Shown here: in pieces, positions 50,216 to 60,304 of the stretch
How positions within the stretch are numbered: the first letter of the stretch is position 1
Layout: the number at the start of each line of letters is the position of its first letter
DNA from: Siphonodentalium dalli
Taxonomy: Eukaryota; Mollusca; Scaphopoda; Gadilida; Siphonodentaliidae
DNA length: 64,000 nucleotides
Assembly: GCA_032622095.1 (NCBI GenBank)
Contig: CP136063.1
Span: forward strand, 269,075,426 to 269,139,425
Direction of reading: 5' to 3'
Position numbers and translations under genes: made by a program
Notes under the pieces: model-generated
Seen by the model: the letters and a program-made list of their open reading frames with translations, nothing else
What the model was told of the DNA's origin: nothing
Database searches by the model: none

Positions 50216-50946
50216 CGCTCGCCGTTCCTGGCCAATTGTACGCGTTATTCGCAAAAGTAGTGTCTAAATGTTGCAATATGAATGAAGGGGAGATGCTAAC
50301 CTTTCGAATGATGTATAATATTTATTTTTACATAGCGTAAAACGCGAGAAATGTGAGCTTACACTCTGTTCCTGATTCCTGTTACTAGGATTTTTTCCCG
50401 TTTTAAGCTGATTTATTATTCAACGCTCGCCGTTCCTGGCCAATTGTACGCTTTGTTCGCAAAAGTAGTGTCTAAATGTTGCAATATTAATGAAGGGAAG
50501 ATGCTAACCTTTCGAATGATGTATGACATGTATTGTTACATAGCGTAAAACGCGAGACGTATGAGCTTATATCTCTGTTCCTCAATCCCGGTACTCGGAT
50601 ATTTTCGTTTTTAGCTAATTTCTTATTCAACGCTCGCCGTTCCTGGCCAATTGTACGATTTGTTCGCAACATTAGTGTCTAAATGTTGCAATCTTAATGA
50701 AGGGAAGATGCTACCCTTTCGAATGATGTATGACATGTATTGTTACATAGCGAAAAACGCGAGTAATATGCGCTTATATCTCTGTTCCTGATTCCGGTTA
50801 ATCGGATTTTTTACCGTTTTTAGCTAATTTCCGATTCAACGCTCGCCGTTCCTGGCCAATTGTACGCTTTGTTCGCAAAAGTAGTGTCTAAATGTTGCAA
50901 TATTAATGAAGGGAAGATGCTAACCTTTCGAATGATGTATAATATA
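50216..50946 (-). repeat. 209 bp satellite, right arm, proximal 4 copies
   Basis: GCCGTTCCTGGCC occurs near 50221, 50429, 50636 and 50845, steps of 207-209 bp. Same unit as 45531-46833 in opposite orientation. Interrupted at 50946 by the next element. Confidence 0.92.
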
Positions 50947-51097
50947 CAGTTATCGCCCGCGATTGAGTGAGACACGGGGATTTGTCGCCCGCTCGAGACC
51001 TGGAATGTCACCCGAGGGCCGCCAGGCCCGAGGGTGACATTCCAGGTCGAGAGCGGCGACAAATCCCCGTGTCTCACGAAAACAAGGGTGATAACTG
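50947..51097. repeat. 151 bp near-perfect hairpin
   Basis: The core arms 50967-51021 and 51024-51077 pair almost completely; landmarks are GTGAGACACGGGGATTTGTC and CCTGGAATGTCACCC in the left arm, with their complements in the right. The loop is only a few bases. Outside the core both ends still match as CAGTTATC..CCC. It may be a small foldback MITE in its own right. Confidence 0.85.
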
Positions 51098-52043
51098 TTT
51101 TGTTATCTGACAATGGAGTACACACGAACCTCCTTAATAGCAGGCATAAATGCGCGCATATATTCTTTAATCCAGTTCGAAAAGTTTATTTTATGTTGGA
51201 ATCATCGCTATTTAGAAAAAAACATTCATAATCTGGATCAATTAACAGACTCGTCATTTGCGCAGATATTCTCCGGTCAGTTTGCTGGTTGCATTGTGGA
51301 AATCGGTTCGCGGAAAGAGGAGTAAATCAATTTCGAAGTTGAGTAGCCATGCAGCGAAATGTTCGGTTTCGTTTCAAATGAGCGTGAAGACGCCGACAGA
51401 CGTGTTAATTTCCAGAATGCTAAAATGTGGAACTAACACGTTGTAGTAGTGCAAAAAGAAATTGACATCTGTCACAGATCGTTACGCAACATACGGGTAT
51501 TCTCTGAAGTCTGATGAATGTATTGAAGAAAAGAAATAATCAATTGATAAACAGCAAAGAGTGGCTATTTGATCGAGTACATAAACGTAGTTGTAACGTA
51601 TGTACATCGTATGTGCAATAGTCTGCAGCATGCCAACTACATAATAAGGTTTATCTATTTGTCCCACTGTCTTTATTATTGATATAAAAAGGTCCAATAT
51701 GAATATTACACCTTATAACAGATATGTGTCTGTGATAACACCATTTATACATAGCGTGCTTTAATTGCAAATAAAAAACTCACAATTATGCAAATTAGCA
51801 AACACCACAGTTCGCGGTTGTTATGAAACAGTGGGGTTGATAAAAAGAGTGTTTTTCGAAATTATCAGAGAGCTTTCAGAGAATCTCTGCGCGGTGAGTT
51901 CTTCGTAGTTCTATGTTTACTGGTAACAGCTGAGCGGTCAATAACTGAGGCAATGTTACCCTCGAGGGTAATATGGTGATTTATCGCCCCCATGTGACGC
52001 ACTCTCAGCCAATCAGAAGAGAGGAAAATGGGATGAAGGATAA
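50947..52043. mobile_element. ~1.1 kb insertion in the right arm, carrying a long hairpin
   Basis: The satellite unit is broken after GATGTATAATAT and resumes at 52044 with AATATGTATTG, suggesting a short duplication (AATAT), though this TSD is not certain. The left end is CAGTTATC and the right end GATAAC. The first 151 bp form a near-perfect hairpin (separate entry). The rest (51098-52043) is non-coding, with short frames only, and ends with TATCGCCCCCATGTGACGCA and flanking sequence. Family not recognised. Confidence 0.7.
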
Positions 52044-53414
52044 CAATATGTATTGTTACATAGCGTAAAACGCGAGAAATATGAGCTTATATCTCTGTTC
52101 CTCAATCCAGGTACTCGGGTTTTTTCCCGTTTTTAGCTAATTTCTTATTCAACGCTGGACGTTCCTGGCAAATTGTACGCATTGTTCGCAACATTAGTGT
52201 CTAAATGTTGCAAACTTAATGAAGGGAAGATGCTAACCTTTCGAATGATGTATGATATGTATTGTTACATAGCGTAAAACGCGAGTAATATGCGCTTATA
52301 TCTCTGTTCCTGATTCCGGTTACTCGGATTTTTTCCGGTGTTTAGATAATTTCTTATTCAACGCTCGCCGTTCCTGGCCAATTGTACGATCTGTTCGCAA
52401 AAGTAGTGTCTACTTGTTGCAATATTAATGAAGAGAAGATGCTAACCTTCGAATGACGTATAATATGTATTTTTACATAGCGTAAAACGCGAGTAATATG
52501 CGCTTATATCTCTGTTCCTGATTCCTGTTAGTCGGATTTTTTCCCGTTTTTAGCTAATTTCTTATTCAACGCTCGCCGTTCCTGGCCAATTGTACGCTTT
52601 GTTCGCAACATTAGTGTCTAAATGTTGCAATATTAAGGAAGGGAAGATGCTAACCTTTCGAATGATGTATAATATTTATTTTTACATAGAGTAAAACGCG
52701 AGAAATGTGAGCTTGCACTCTGTTCCTGATTCCTGTTAGACGGATATTTCCCGTTTTTAGCTAATTTCTTATTCAACGCTCGCCGTTCCTGGCCAATTGT
52801 ACAATCTGTTCGCAAAAGTAGTGTCTACATGTTGCAATATTGATGAAGGGTAGATGCTAACCTTTCGAATGACGTATAAGATGTATTTTTACATAGCGTA
52901 AAATGCGAGTAATATGCGCTTATATCTCTGTTCCTGATTCCCGTTTTTAGCTAATTTCTTATTCAACGCTCGCCGTTCCTGGCCAATTGTACGCTTTGTT
53001 CGCAACATTAGTGTTTAAAATGTTGCAATATTAAGGAAGGGAAGATGCTAACCTTTCGAATGATGAATAATATGTATTGTTACATAGCGTAACACGCGAG
53101 AAATATGAGCTTATATCTCTGTTCCTCATTCCCGGTACTCGGATTTTTTCGTTTTTAGCTAATTTCTTATTCAACGCTCGCCATTCCTGACCAATTGTAC
53201 GCTTTGTTCGCAACAGTGCTGTCTAAATGTTGCAATATTAATGAAGGGGATATGCTAACCTTTCGAATGATGTATAATATGCATCGTTACATATCGCAAA
53301 ACGCGAGAAATGTGAGCTTATATCTTTGTTCCTGTTACTCGAAATAGTCATTCTGTTACTATGAACTCGTTCCTGTTCCTCGTTCCGTTCCTGTTACTCG
53401 AAATAGTCAATCCC
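52044..53414 (-). repeat. 209 bp satellite, right arm, distal 6 copies and terminus
   Basis: Units near 52157, 52367, 52575, 52782, 52972 and 53180, spaced mostly 207-210 bp with one 190 bp step where TGTTAGTCGGATTTTT-like sequence is lost. The array ends in the GGAAC-cap and the terminus AAATAGTCAATCCC. Confidence 0.9.
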
Positions 53415-53570
53415 GTATTTTCGCGATATTTCGCCCAGACTCCTGACCCGATTCAACCAATTTTAGTGTGGTTACTCTGAGTACACTGTCCGGATTATTT
53501 AAATTTTTTTTATTCAGGCAATATATCATAACACAATATATATAGAACATGTTACAATTAGTACAACAAA

Positions 53571-53586
53571 TTAAATATATATATAG

Positions 53587-53652
<66 letters not shown>
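53571..53652. repeat. (TA)n microsatellite
   Basis: About 80 bp of almost pure TA dinucleotides, broken by one GC. It abuts the 3' end of the minus-strand Penelope-like element, which may have inserted into it. Confidence 0.95.
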
Positions 53653-53795
53653 AGATAACATGTGATTAAAAACACAAACACATCATTTGGCTTTAAAACT
53701 AGGCTTTTCACGGCTTCAGGGCCGATCTTCAGGTTCCGCCATTTTTATTTTGTATTGTGACGTCACTTCCGGGAGGTTGGTAGGTGACGCCATGA

Positions 53796-54090
53796 TTAAA
53801 TGATGGAGTTTAATTTCGGATTAAAAAGCTTCCGGAATTTTTCTTCCTTTTGAAGTCTTTTGAATCTGCTGACTTCTATCATCTTGTGTAATGGGAAAAT
53901 CCGGAAGGATTTACCGCCACAGTCATCGAGATGTCCACTTAAGGGAATCATCCGTAATGCCGGATGTTTGATCTGCGAGCGGTGGATCCGTGTTCTTTCC
54001 ACAAGGGAATTTCCCGTCTCTCCAACTCTCCAGCGATATCGTCCACAATAGTACAAACCCTCCGTGCGAGGCAATACGGAACATTCCGTT
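53796..54090 (-). pseudogene. PLE GIY-YIG endonuclease remnant
   Basis: Encodes GLYYCGRYRWRVGETGNSL, then RTRIHRSQI, SGHLDDCGGKSFRIFPLHKM and a C-terminal FNPKLNSII followed by stop. The VGET..L..R...H...I arrangement is the conserved second half of the GIY-YIG nuclease that PLEs use to nick DNA. The preceding NVPYCLARR piece, normally just after CHPSH, is in another frame, and the ~100-residue linker usually found between it and the nuclease is missing. The 3' half (ALRMIPLSGH onward) matches the fragment at 58690-58858. Confidence 0.8.
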
Positions 54091-54096
54091 TATATA

Positions 54097-56975
54097 CACT
54101 GCTAAAAATTTGAAGATATATAAACGTGTCACATGTTTTATTAAAATTGGTAGTGTTTATACATATACGGATCATGTGTTTATTTGTAACATATGAAATC
54201 GCTAGTGTTTATAATAAAACACTCGACATGTTTTAAACAGTTGCATTACTATCTTCGACAGTGCAGCACTGTAATTTAAAATCTGAATACAATTGTCCAA
54301 TTTATTAATTCAACTACAAATTAACTTTAAAATAAATATATGTGGTAATAAATGTTCTTAAACAAATATTTATGGCTAATTGCACTTGTTGCGTATGGTA
54401 TAAAACGCCAGCGTTTATATCTTGATGTATGTCTTAAACACCACCGTTTATGACCACGCCAGCTAGAGCGACTTCCCGACATGTATCATGCTGTGATTTG
54501 TCTATCAATAGTCTGCTGGGTGTAATACAATACCATTGATATGGTAGAATTCGGTGACTTTTGGATGGAATAACATCTGTGCTAAGTTACCACGCATGGA
54601 AAGCCAGTTAAGTTTGGCCTCATTTACATCACACTCTGCATTGTGTATGTTTACTGTATCTATTTGTCTGTGATGTCTATAACTCAATTTTCAATCAATT
54701 CTTCATAGAATAACAGTCTTCTTTGGATTTTGTGGTATCGTGAAATTGAGGTAAGTTTATATCTATGGTATTAGCAAGAAGTAATGCAGATATAATCGAT
54801 CTATATCGAAATGAAAAGGATATATTGTATATGTGCATGTCATCTGAAATGGATAGGGTGACACTATCTAAATCTCAAACTCTCTCAGTTACGCGTGTAT
54901 CTTTTTGAGTTGCAAGAATATAGAATCCGTTTTGGGGGCTAGTCTCACCAGTGGTAAAACAAAATTTAAAGCGGCACATAAGTTTCAAACCGTTTATTCT
55001 AAAATCATTATTACTGACCGTATATTATGTATCTGTCTTGCACGTACGGGTTGGTGAATGTCCAAGCTCGCGATTGCATGATTTATGTGACTTTGGTGAG
55101 CGATTTTGATTTGCGTCTCTTACAATGATGAAAATTTCCCGTGTATTAATCAATTCAATGGTCCCTGCATTAGTTTTTCAATATTACAAAGTTCGCTGTC
55201 AACACAAGTCAGAATATCAACAAGTATATATCCGTATTCAACGGTTTATAATATGACCGCTATATATACGAATGATCTAAGTTGCTGTTTGCTTTTCAGA
55301 TATTTTCACTAAAGTTTAATTAATTAATTTTAAATCTTCATTGTTTCAGGATTCTGAATGACCAGGCAATATTACACGAGACGGGAAAGTTAAGGAACTG
55401 GCGAGATATTACGCAGTTAGTGTACACAAATGGAGGACTAACGGAGCACAGGAGTTGTATAACGGCACGAGCTGAGATTTGAAACCATGATTTAAATATT
55501 ATGAAGAGCATGCAGTGATAAACTGAAACACAAGCTTTCCGTGCACAGAGATTCCACCAGTGATCTGATTGTCAGTCATCTTGTACTCAAAACAGAGCCA
55601 GAAGATTAAACTACCACTTCTCTCCAAAACCTCGGAGATGGTCCCAAATATGGGATTCAGAGCCATTATACGGGATACACATGGATTCTACATACGACGA
55701 AATATAGGATATATATATATATATAGAAGTTCAACATACAATATGGTCTATACCGTATAACTAGATATACAGTATATTGAACCGCACGGCATTGGACTAC
55801 ACATAAAGAATCACTGGATTATATCAGGAACTATGTACACATGATTTATCAGAACATTTTTTAATTCACAGCATTGGATTAAAAGAAACCACGTGTCTTT
55901 TAATATTCTCACAATGGATTTATCAGAAACCACGTGACTTTAAATATTATATTATGGATTTACAAGAAACCAAAGACTCGTCCCATTATACGACATTTGA
56001 GTCATTTATGGTTTTTACTCTAATTTCATGACTGGAGATTCCTGAAGTTTTGCGAAAATCATATTCCAATGCATTCTCTTATATATGCGAATCTCCCATA
56101 GAGAGCCTCGCATATACAAGATAATACATTGGCCAATCAATATTGATCTTGTAAGCCAATGCATTATCTTATATATGCGATGCTCCCCGTGAGAGACTCC
56201 CATAAGTAACAGAATCAATGGCACATTATCTTTAATGCTGCAACAGCGCAGCTCTCGTCGTGAAAGTGTTAAGAAACAAGGTGGATTCAAAAATGACAAT
56301 TAATAATAATTATTGTCAAATATAAAATAAATCTCAATCTCCGCGAACAAATCCATCTTTAATTCTAAATGTATATAATATTCTACATTCATTCAATGTC
56401 GACCAGTTATTTGCATGCACATGCACGAGGATCACATCGAACTAGTTCGAAACAACCTAGTTCCATGAGTTTAAGAACATTTTGTGTTCTTTTCAAATTG
56501 ACGACCAATCGAAACACTAGTTAACCAATGAACATTTTGAAGATGATGTTGAACAATTTGTTGAATTGTACCGAAAAATATTTTTGAGAATAAAATATTT
56601 ATAAACACATCGGGTGTTTTATTTTCATAATAATAAACACGTCATAGTGTTTATAAAGTGTGCCTGGAAAATCAACACGTTGTGTGTTTATTATAAAAGG
56701 CTATGACATGTTTTAATATAAACACTAGTGTTTATTCATAATCGGATAGAGTGTTGATTTTAAAACACTATGACGTGTTTTTATATAAACACTAGTGTTT
56801 ATTCATAATTGGATGGAGTGCTTATTATAAAACACTGTGACATGTTTTTATATAAACACTGGTGCGTTAATTATAAAACACGTGTGTTTTTACTAAAACA
56901 GACCACATGTCTTATAAGTGTGTCTCTCAGGTGTTTTTAATTAAACGCGTTTATAGGAAATTATTTTTTGCAGTG
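54097..56975. mobile_element. 2.9 kb TA-flanked DNA transposon inside the PLE
   Basis: The ends CACTGCTAAAAATTT and the complement of CACTGCAAAAAATAATTT are flanked by TA on both sides (54095-54096, 56976-56977), and removal joins PLE sequence. Both ends carry many GTGTTTAT/ATAAACAC words. The right end (56590-56960) has regularly spaced ACACTAGTGTTTAT palindromes and AAACACGT-type words. The interior has no frame over about 94 codons, so no transposase is visible. The TA duplication suggests a Tc1/mariner-like non-autonomous element, but its length and dense subterminal repeats are unusual for that group. Confidence 0.8.
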
Positions 56976-56977
56976 TA

Positions 56978-58041
56978 GTGTGTGATGGATGACACGACTT
57001 AAAGTTTAAATACTGATGCGTGTCGGTAGGTTTATAGTAAATATCCGTCGTGATTCGTTCTGCTGATTTTTTCACGAGGACATCCAGGAATGGCAACTCA
57101 TTATTGTCGGTTTCTATCGTGAATTGTATTGCCGGATTTAGTGAGTTGAGGATATTGTGGAATTCATTCAAGTCCCCTTGAGTTGGGTCCCAAATGAGAA
57201 ATAAGTCATCAATATAACGTTTCCACGATTGTCGTATATATGTTGCATATGAATCGTCGAATTTGTTGGACATGATCTCGTGCAATTTTGCTTCTAGATA
57301 TCCCACTGTTAGATTTGCATAAGATGGGGCTACTTTAGTGCCCATAGCAGTACCAGTTATTTGTCGATAGAATCTGTCGTTGAAGAACAAAATGTTATTT
57401 TCCAATACAAGTTGTAGTCCTTCAGTGATAAACTCTTTTGTGAAGCGTTCATCTATTGATTCTCTGCATTTAACGATCCAATATCGTATAGCTTCCAAGC
57501 CTAAATTATGTGGAATTGTGCTATACAGACTCACAACGTCAAAACTAGCTAGTATATCGTCTGGTTTGACAGTCCTGGGTAGGGTTCGGATGAACTGTAT
57601 ATCGTCCCGTAGATAACTTGGAATATTAGGTAACAGTGGTTTTAACAGAATGTCCAGAAGGTTACTCAATCTGTGCGTCGGACACACTGGGCCGGCGACG
57701 ATTGGTCTTAATTTGAGGTCCTCGGGTCTTAATAACTCAATATTTTCGCTCTTCTGGCATTGAATTGATTGCTGTATTAGTTTAGATTTATGAATTTTTG
57801 GCAATCCATAAAAATTACTGCACCGAGGTTCAAATACTCTGAGATAGTCAACTTCTTTTTCTGTAAGACATTGTGAATGTTTTTTTATCAGTTTGCTAAT
57901 TTTGCGCATAATATTTTTATTATTAGTATCTGCCACTTCCTTTATCGGCTTGCTTAATAATAACAGAACTGTCCTGTTTTAGTTTGTCCAATGCTTTTCT
58001 CTGTGACTTTGGTATATTGTCCCGGACTGCAGCAGGGGGTT
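56978..58041 (-). pseudogene. PLE reverse transcriptase (fragment, frameshifted)
   Basis: The longest frame (56941-57936, 331 codons, the last dozen derived from the inserted transposon) shows PLE RT motifs: LPKIHK at residues 45-50, RPIVAG at 77-82, the catalytic SFDVVSLYSTIPH at 131-143, GTAMGTKVAPSYANL at 195-209, the catalytic YIDDLFLIW at 241-249, LPFLDV at 281-286 and CHPSH at 315-319. KIHK, and the AMGTKVAPSYAN and YIDD combination, separate PLE from LINE RTs and relate it to telomerase. Upstream, 57937-58041 encodes AVRDNIPKSQRKALDKLKQDSS and KQADKG in another frame. The ~80 bp between KQADKG and EVADTNN present in the plus copy is deleted here, causing the shift. Both catalytic aspartate motifs survive, but the gene is broken. 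Confidence 0.9.
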
Positions 58042-58657
58042 CAAACGCCAAAACAAACTCCGGAATATGCCGAGGTTCTTCGTAACTTTTCGGGTTTAAG
58101 TTAAAAGTAAACAAACTATAAAAACAGCGATGTCGGTGACAATCAACCGGAATATTCTATTCGTAATTTAACATGAAAGTTAGATTATAATACACCATTA
58201 TGACCATAAGATGTCACTCTTTCCGATGTATATAGCATCATGTATTGATTTGTTAGGTAAATCGAGTAAAATACATCACAAATTCCCGCCACAGATCCTG
58301 GGCGTAAGTCGTGTCATAGGAATGCTATGCGGGCGGGCTTGGACTAAACACCAGCATCTCGCCATACCAATATCTTAGCTGGTTTTAGTACAAGAAGACT
58401 TGGACTGATATAGCATACCGATAATTTACTTGCATATATCTATTAAAATAATAATTCCCACGAAAAACTAACGGTAGCTGGTGAATAATAGTGTCGCAAA
58501 GATCACACATGACAGAAAAAATAAATAAAGTTGCATGTTAAATTAATAAAAATAACACGCTAAACATTAGGGGGACACACACAAAGTCCCCTAACGTAGA
58601 AGTCGCCTTAATGTGGGTTATTTATCCACAAATGTCTCCCTAATGTGGCTTCCGCGA

Positions 58658-58660
<3 letters not shown>
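58042..58660. other. Spacer between the two PLE copies
   Basis: Sequence upstream of the minus PLE truncation point no longer matches the plus copy. It contains GGGGGACACACACAAAGTCCCC near 58568 and no gene. A protein-like stretch just beyond the border (EEPRHIPEFVLAF on the minus strand, 58042-58080) is in frame with the PLE but not shared with the plus copy. Confidence 0.45.

Positions 58661-58691
<31 letters not shown>
58661..58691. repeat. (CA)n(TA)n microsatellite
   Basis: About nine CA units followed by six TA units, directly at the left edge of a PLE 3'-end fragment. Confidence 0.9.
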
Positions 58692-58693
<2 letters not shown>

Positions 58694-59012
58694 GCATTAC
58701 GGATGATTCCCTTAAGTGGACATCTCGATGACTGTGGCGTTAAATCCTTCCGGATTTTCCCATTACACAAGATGATAGAAGTCAGCAGATTCAAAAGACT
58801 TCAAAAGGAAGAAAAATTCCGGAAGCTTTTGAATCCGAAACTAAACTCCATCATTTAATCATGGCGTCACCTACCAACCTCCCGGAAGTGACGTCACAAT
58901 ACAAAATAAAAATGGCGGAACCTGAAGATCGGCCCTGAAGCCGTGAAAAGCCTAGTTTTAAAGCCAAATGATGTGTTTGTGTTTTTAATCACATGTTATC
59001 TATATATACCAC
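58692..59012 (+). mobile_element. PLE 3'-end fragment in tandem with the next copy
   Basis: Encodes the last ~54 residues of the GIY-YIG domain (ALRMIPLSGHLDDCG to NPKLNSII, stop at 58856-58858) and then the 3' UTR. It is followed immediately by ORF1 of the plus-strand PLE. Such a partial head-to-tail tandem, with an upstream copy truncated at its 5' side, is the characteristic pseudo-LTR arrangement of PLEs. The same sequence is found in reverse at 53660-53965. Confidence 0.85.
58922..58948 (+). ncRNA. Hammerhead-ribozyme-like core in PLE 3' end (candidate)
   Basis: CTGAAGA (58922-58928), a possible stem II of CGGC (58930-58933) with GCCG (58940-58943), then GAAA (58945-58948) reproduce the CUGANGA/stem II/GAAA order of the hammerhead core. 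The bases next to the core do not pair well, and I could not place stems I and III convincingly. PLE pseudo-LTRs are known to carry hammerhead motifs, which makes the match worth noting. The minus-strand copy at 53704-53732 has the same motif. Confidence 0.35.
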
Positions 59013-59065
59013 TGTACGTTTGAACTTTCTACTATTCAATATATGAATCTACGTACAAGACAAAC

Positions 59066-60304
59066 ATGAACACACGCAAACAAAGTCGGGAGGACTCAGA
59101 GAACACAATGAAGGAAATTGTGACGGTGTTGCATTCTATAGAGAAACAAATGGAATCATTCAATGATTTGTTCCAGTCTATTGAGCAACATGCGGAAAAT
59201 TCAGTTACTATGCTCAAAACCTTGGACATTCGTTTAATCCAGGAAAAAGAAGCACACGATTCTCTGAGTGGAGACATCCGGATGTTTATTCAAACTGCAC
59301 ACAATGCAGAACCAAACGGACGGGAAATGTCACAAGCCATTGGACCAGAGATGTTCAATGAACTTAACGAGATTACACTCGAGAAAGAAGCCTATAGAAA
59401 AAGAAAATAAATTACAAGTATCTGGAGACGCAAACTTAATGAACGCAAACAAGCTTATTGGAATGCTCTCAAATGCAACAGATACTTAGATATATACAAA
59501 AGTTGGATACAGCGTGACGATCCAATACTTCCAGATAAATTCCTCATACCTGTTATCGAAGGCGAACCAGAGAACCAGACCGCGATAAGGTTTGAACTCG
59601 CAGTTCATAGCTTCGAAACTCACATGAAGTTACTTTCAATGAAGAAGCAAAGGTATGAAGACATTTACAGTAAACTTGATGATGAAATGAATACCGAAAT
59701 AGACAGGATTACAGCGGCGACTCATCTAGCTGGAAAATGGAAAGAAATATGGGTGATGGACACTTCGCGCAATGAAGAAAAATCTAACAAATATTGGATA
59801 CCAAAGGGAGAATTCCTTCAACGTTATGAGCAAAACTATGGCAAACCTATTGAACCGATAGATTTGTCTCCAAACAAAACACGGAAGGGTGCCAAACGGG
59901 AACTAAACAAACAACGAAAAAAAGCTAATCGCCCGGAAAACAACGGACAAAGGGGGCAATCACAAGGTAGGAGACAATCAGAACCACGAAAACGTTCTCG
60001 GAGTTGGTCTATTAAAACACCACGACGGAATATGTCACGTGGTCGGTCACCAAATAAGCTGAAACCGAGAAAGGCACCAGCCAACAAGAACCCCAGAAGA
60101 ACAAGTAAGAGCATACGCGGTTCAAGGCAATATTCAAAATCACGATCTCCGAACAGGGGACAACTTGGACCACAAAAACGTTGGGACAAAGCTGCGAATA
60201 ACCCCAGAATGACCAAAACATCTGAACGTGCAGTGGATTTTTTAGGGAGCGCCAGGCCAGGGCCAGCAAAGAAAAATCAGCCAGTCCCACGCACAGTCAA
60301 ATAG
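59066..60304 (+). pseudogene. PLE ORF1, one in-frame stop
   Basis: Two frames, 59066-59410 and 59411-60304, are in the same phase and separated only by TAA at 59408-59410; together they encode 411 residues. The N-terminal ~115 residues are rich in E, K, Q and heptad-like hydrophobics (IVTVLHSIEKQMESFNDLF), suggesting a coiled coil. The middle has WRRKLNERKQAYWNAL and a second helical, acidic region. The last ~110 residues are strongly basic with RS dipeptides (RSRSWS, RGRSPNK, KSRSPNRG), suggesting nucleic-acid binding. Some PLEs are known to have such an upstream ORF. The stop means either a dead copy or readthrough; the former is more likely given the frameshift in ORF2. Confidence 0.75.

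Larger units (their letters stand above)
45523..53414. mobile_element. Giant non-autonomous foldback DNA transposon, 7.9 kb, 9-bp TSD
   Basis: The termini are GGGATTGACTATTTCGAGTA and its exact complement, flanked by a perfect 9-bp TSD. Inverted arms run inward for about 2 kb each: a terminal GGAAC-rich cap, an array of a 209 bp satellite (6 copies left, 10 right), then a single-copy inverted core (46834 to about 47540, mirrored at 50216-50176 and 48887 to about 48380). The centre (about 47540-48380) holds more diverged copies of the satellite in right-arm orientation. Two younger elements interrupt the right half; without them the element is about 5.5 kb. There is no transposase frame. GGG..CCC ends, a 9-bp TSD and very long inverted repeats fit a Mutator-like or Foldback-type element, but family membership is inferred. 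Confidence 0.85.
53655..58041 (-). mobile_element. Penelope-like retroelement (PLE), minus strand, interrupted
   Basis: Read on the minus strand: N-terminal RT region (from 58041), reverse transcriptase (to 56978), a 2879 bp DNA transposon, then a short piece after the conserved CHPSH region, a GIY-YIG endonuclease remnant (54090-53796) and a ~140 bp 3' UTR ending at the (TA)n tract. The UTR is nearly identical to 58859-59010. Without the insertion the copy is about 1.5 kb and has internal deletions, including ~80 bp just after KQADKG and most of the RT-endonuclease linker. It lacks ORF1. Clade within PLEs not determined. Confidence 0.88.

Noticed and set aside
53424-53570. Host exon or promoter next to the giant foldback
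   Set aside because: No splice, frame or promoter signal stands out; it is AT-rich sequence leading into the (TA)n tract.
59836-60216. 126-codon minus-strand frame
   Set aside because: Antisense shadow of the basic RS-rich end of PLE ORF1.
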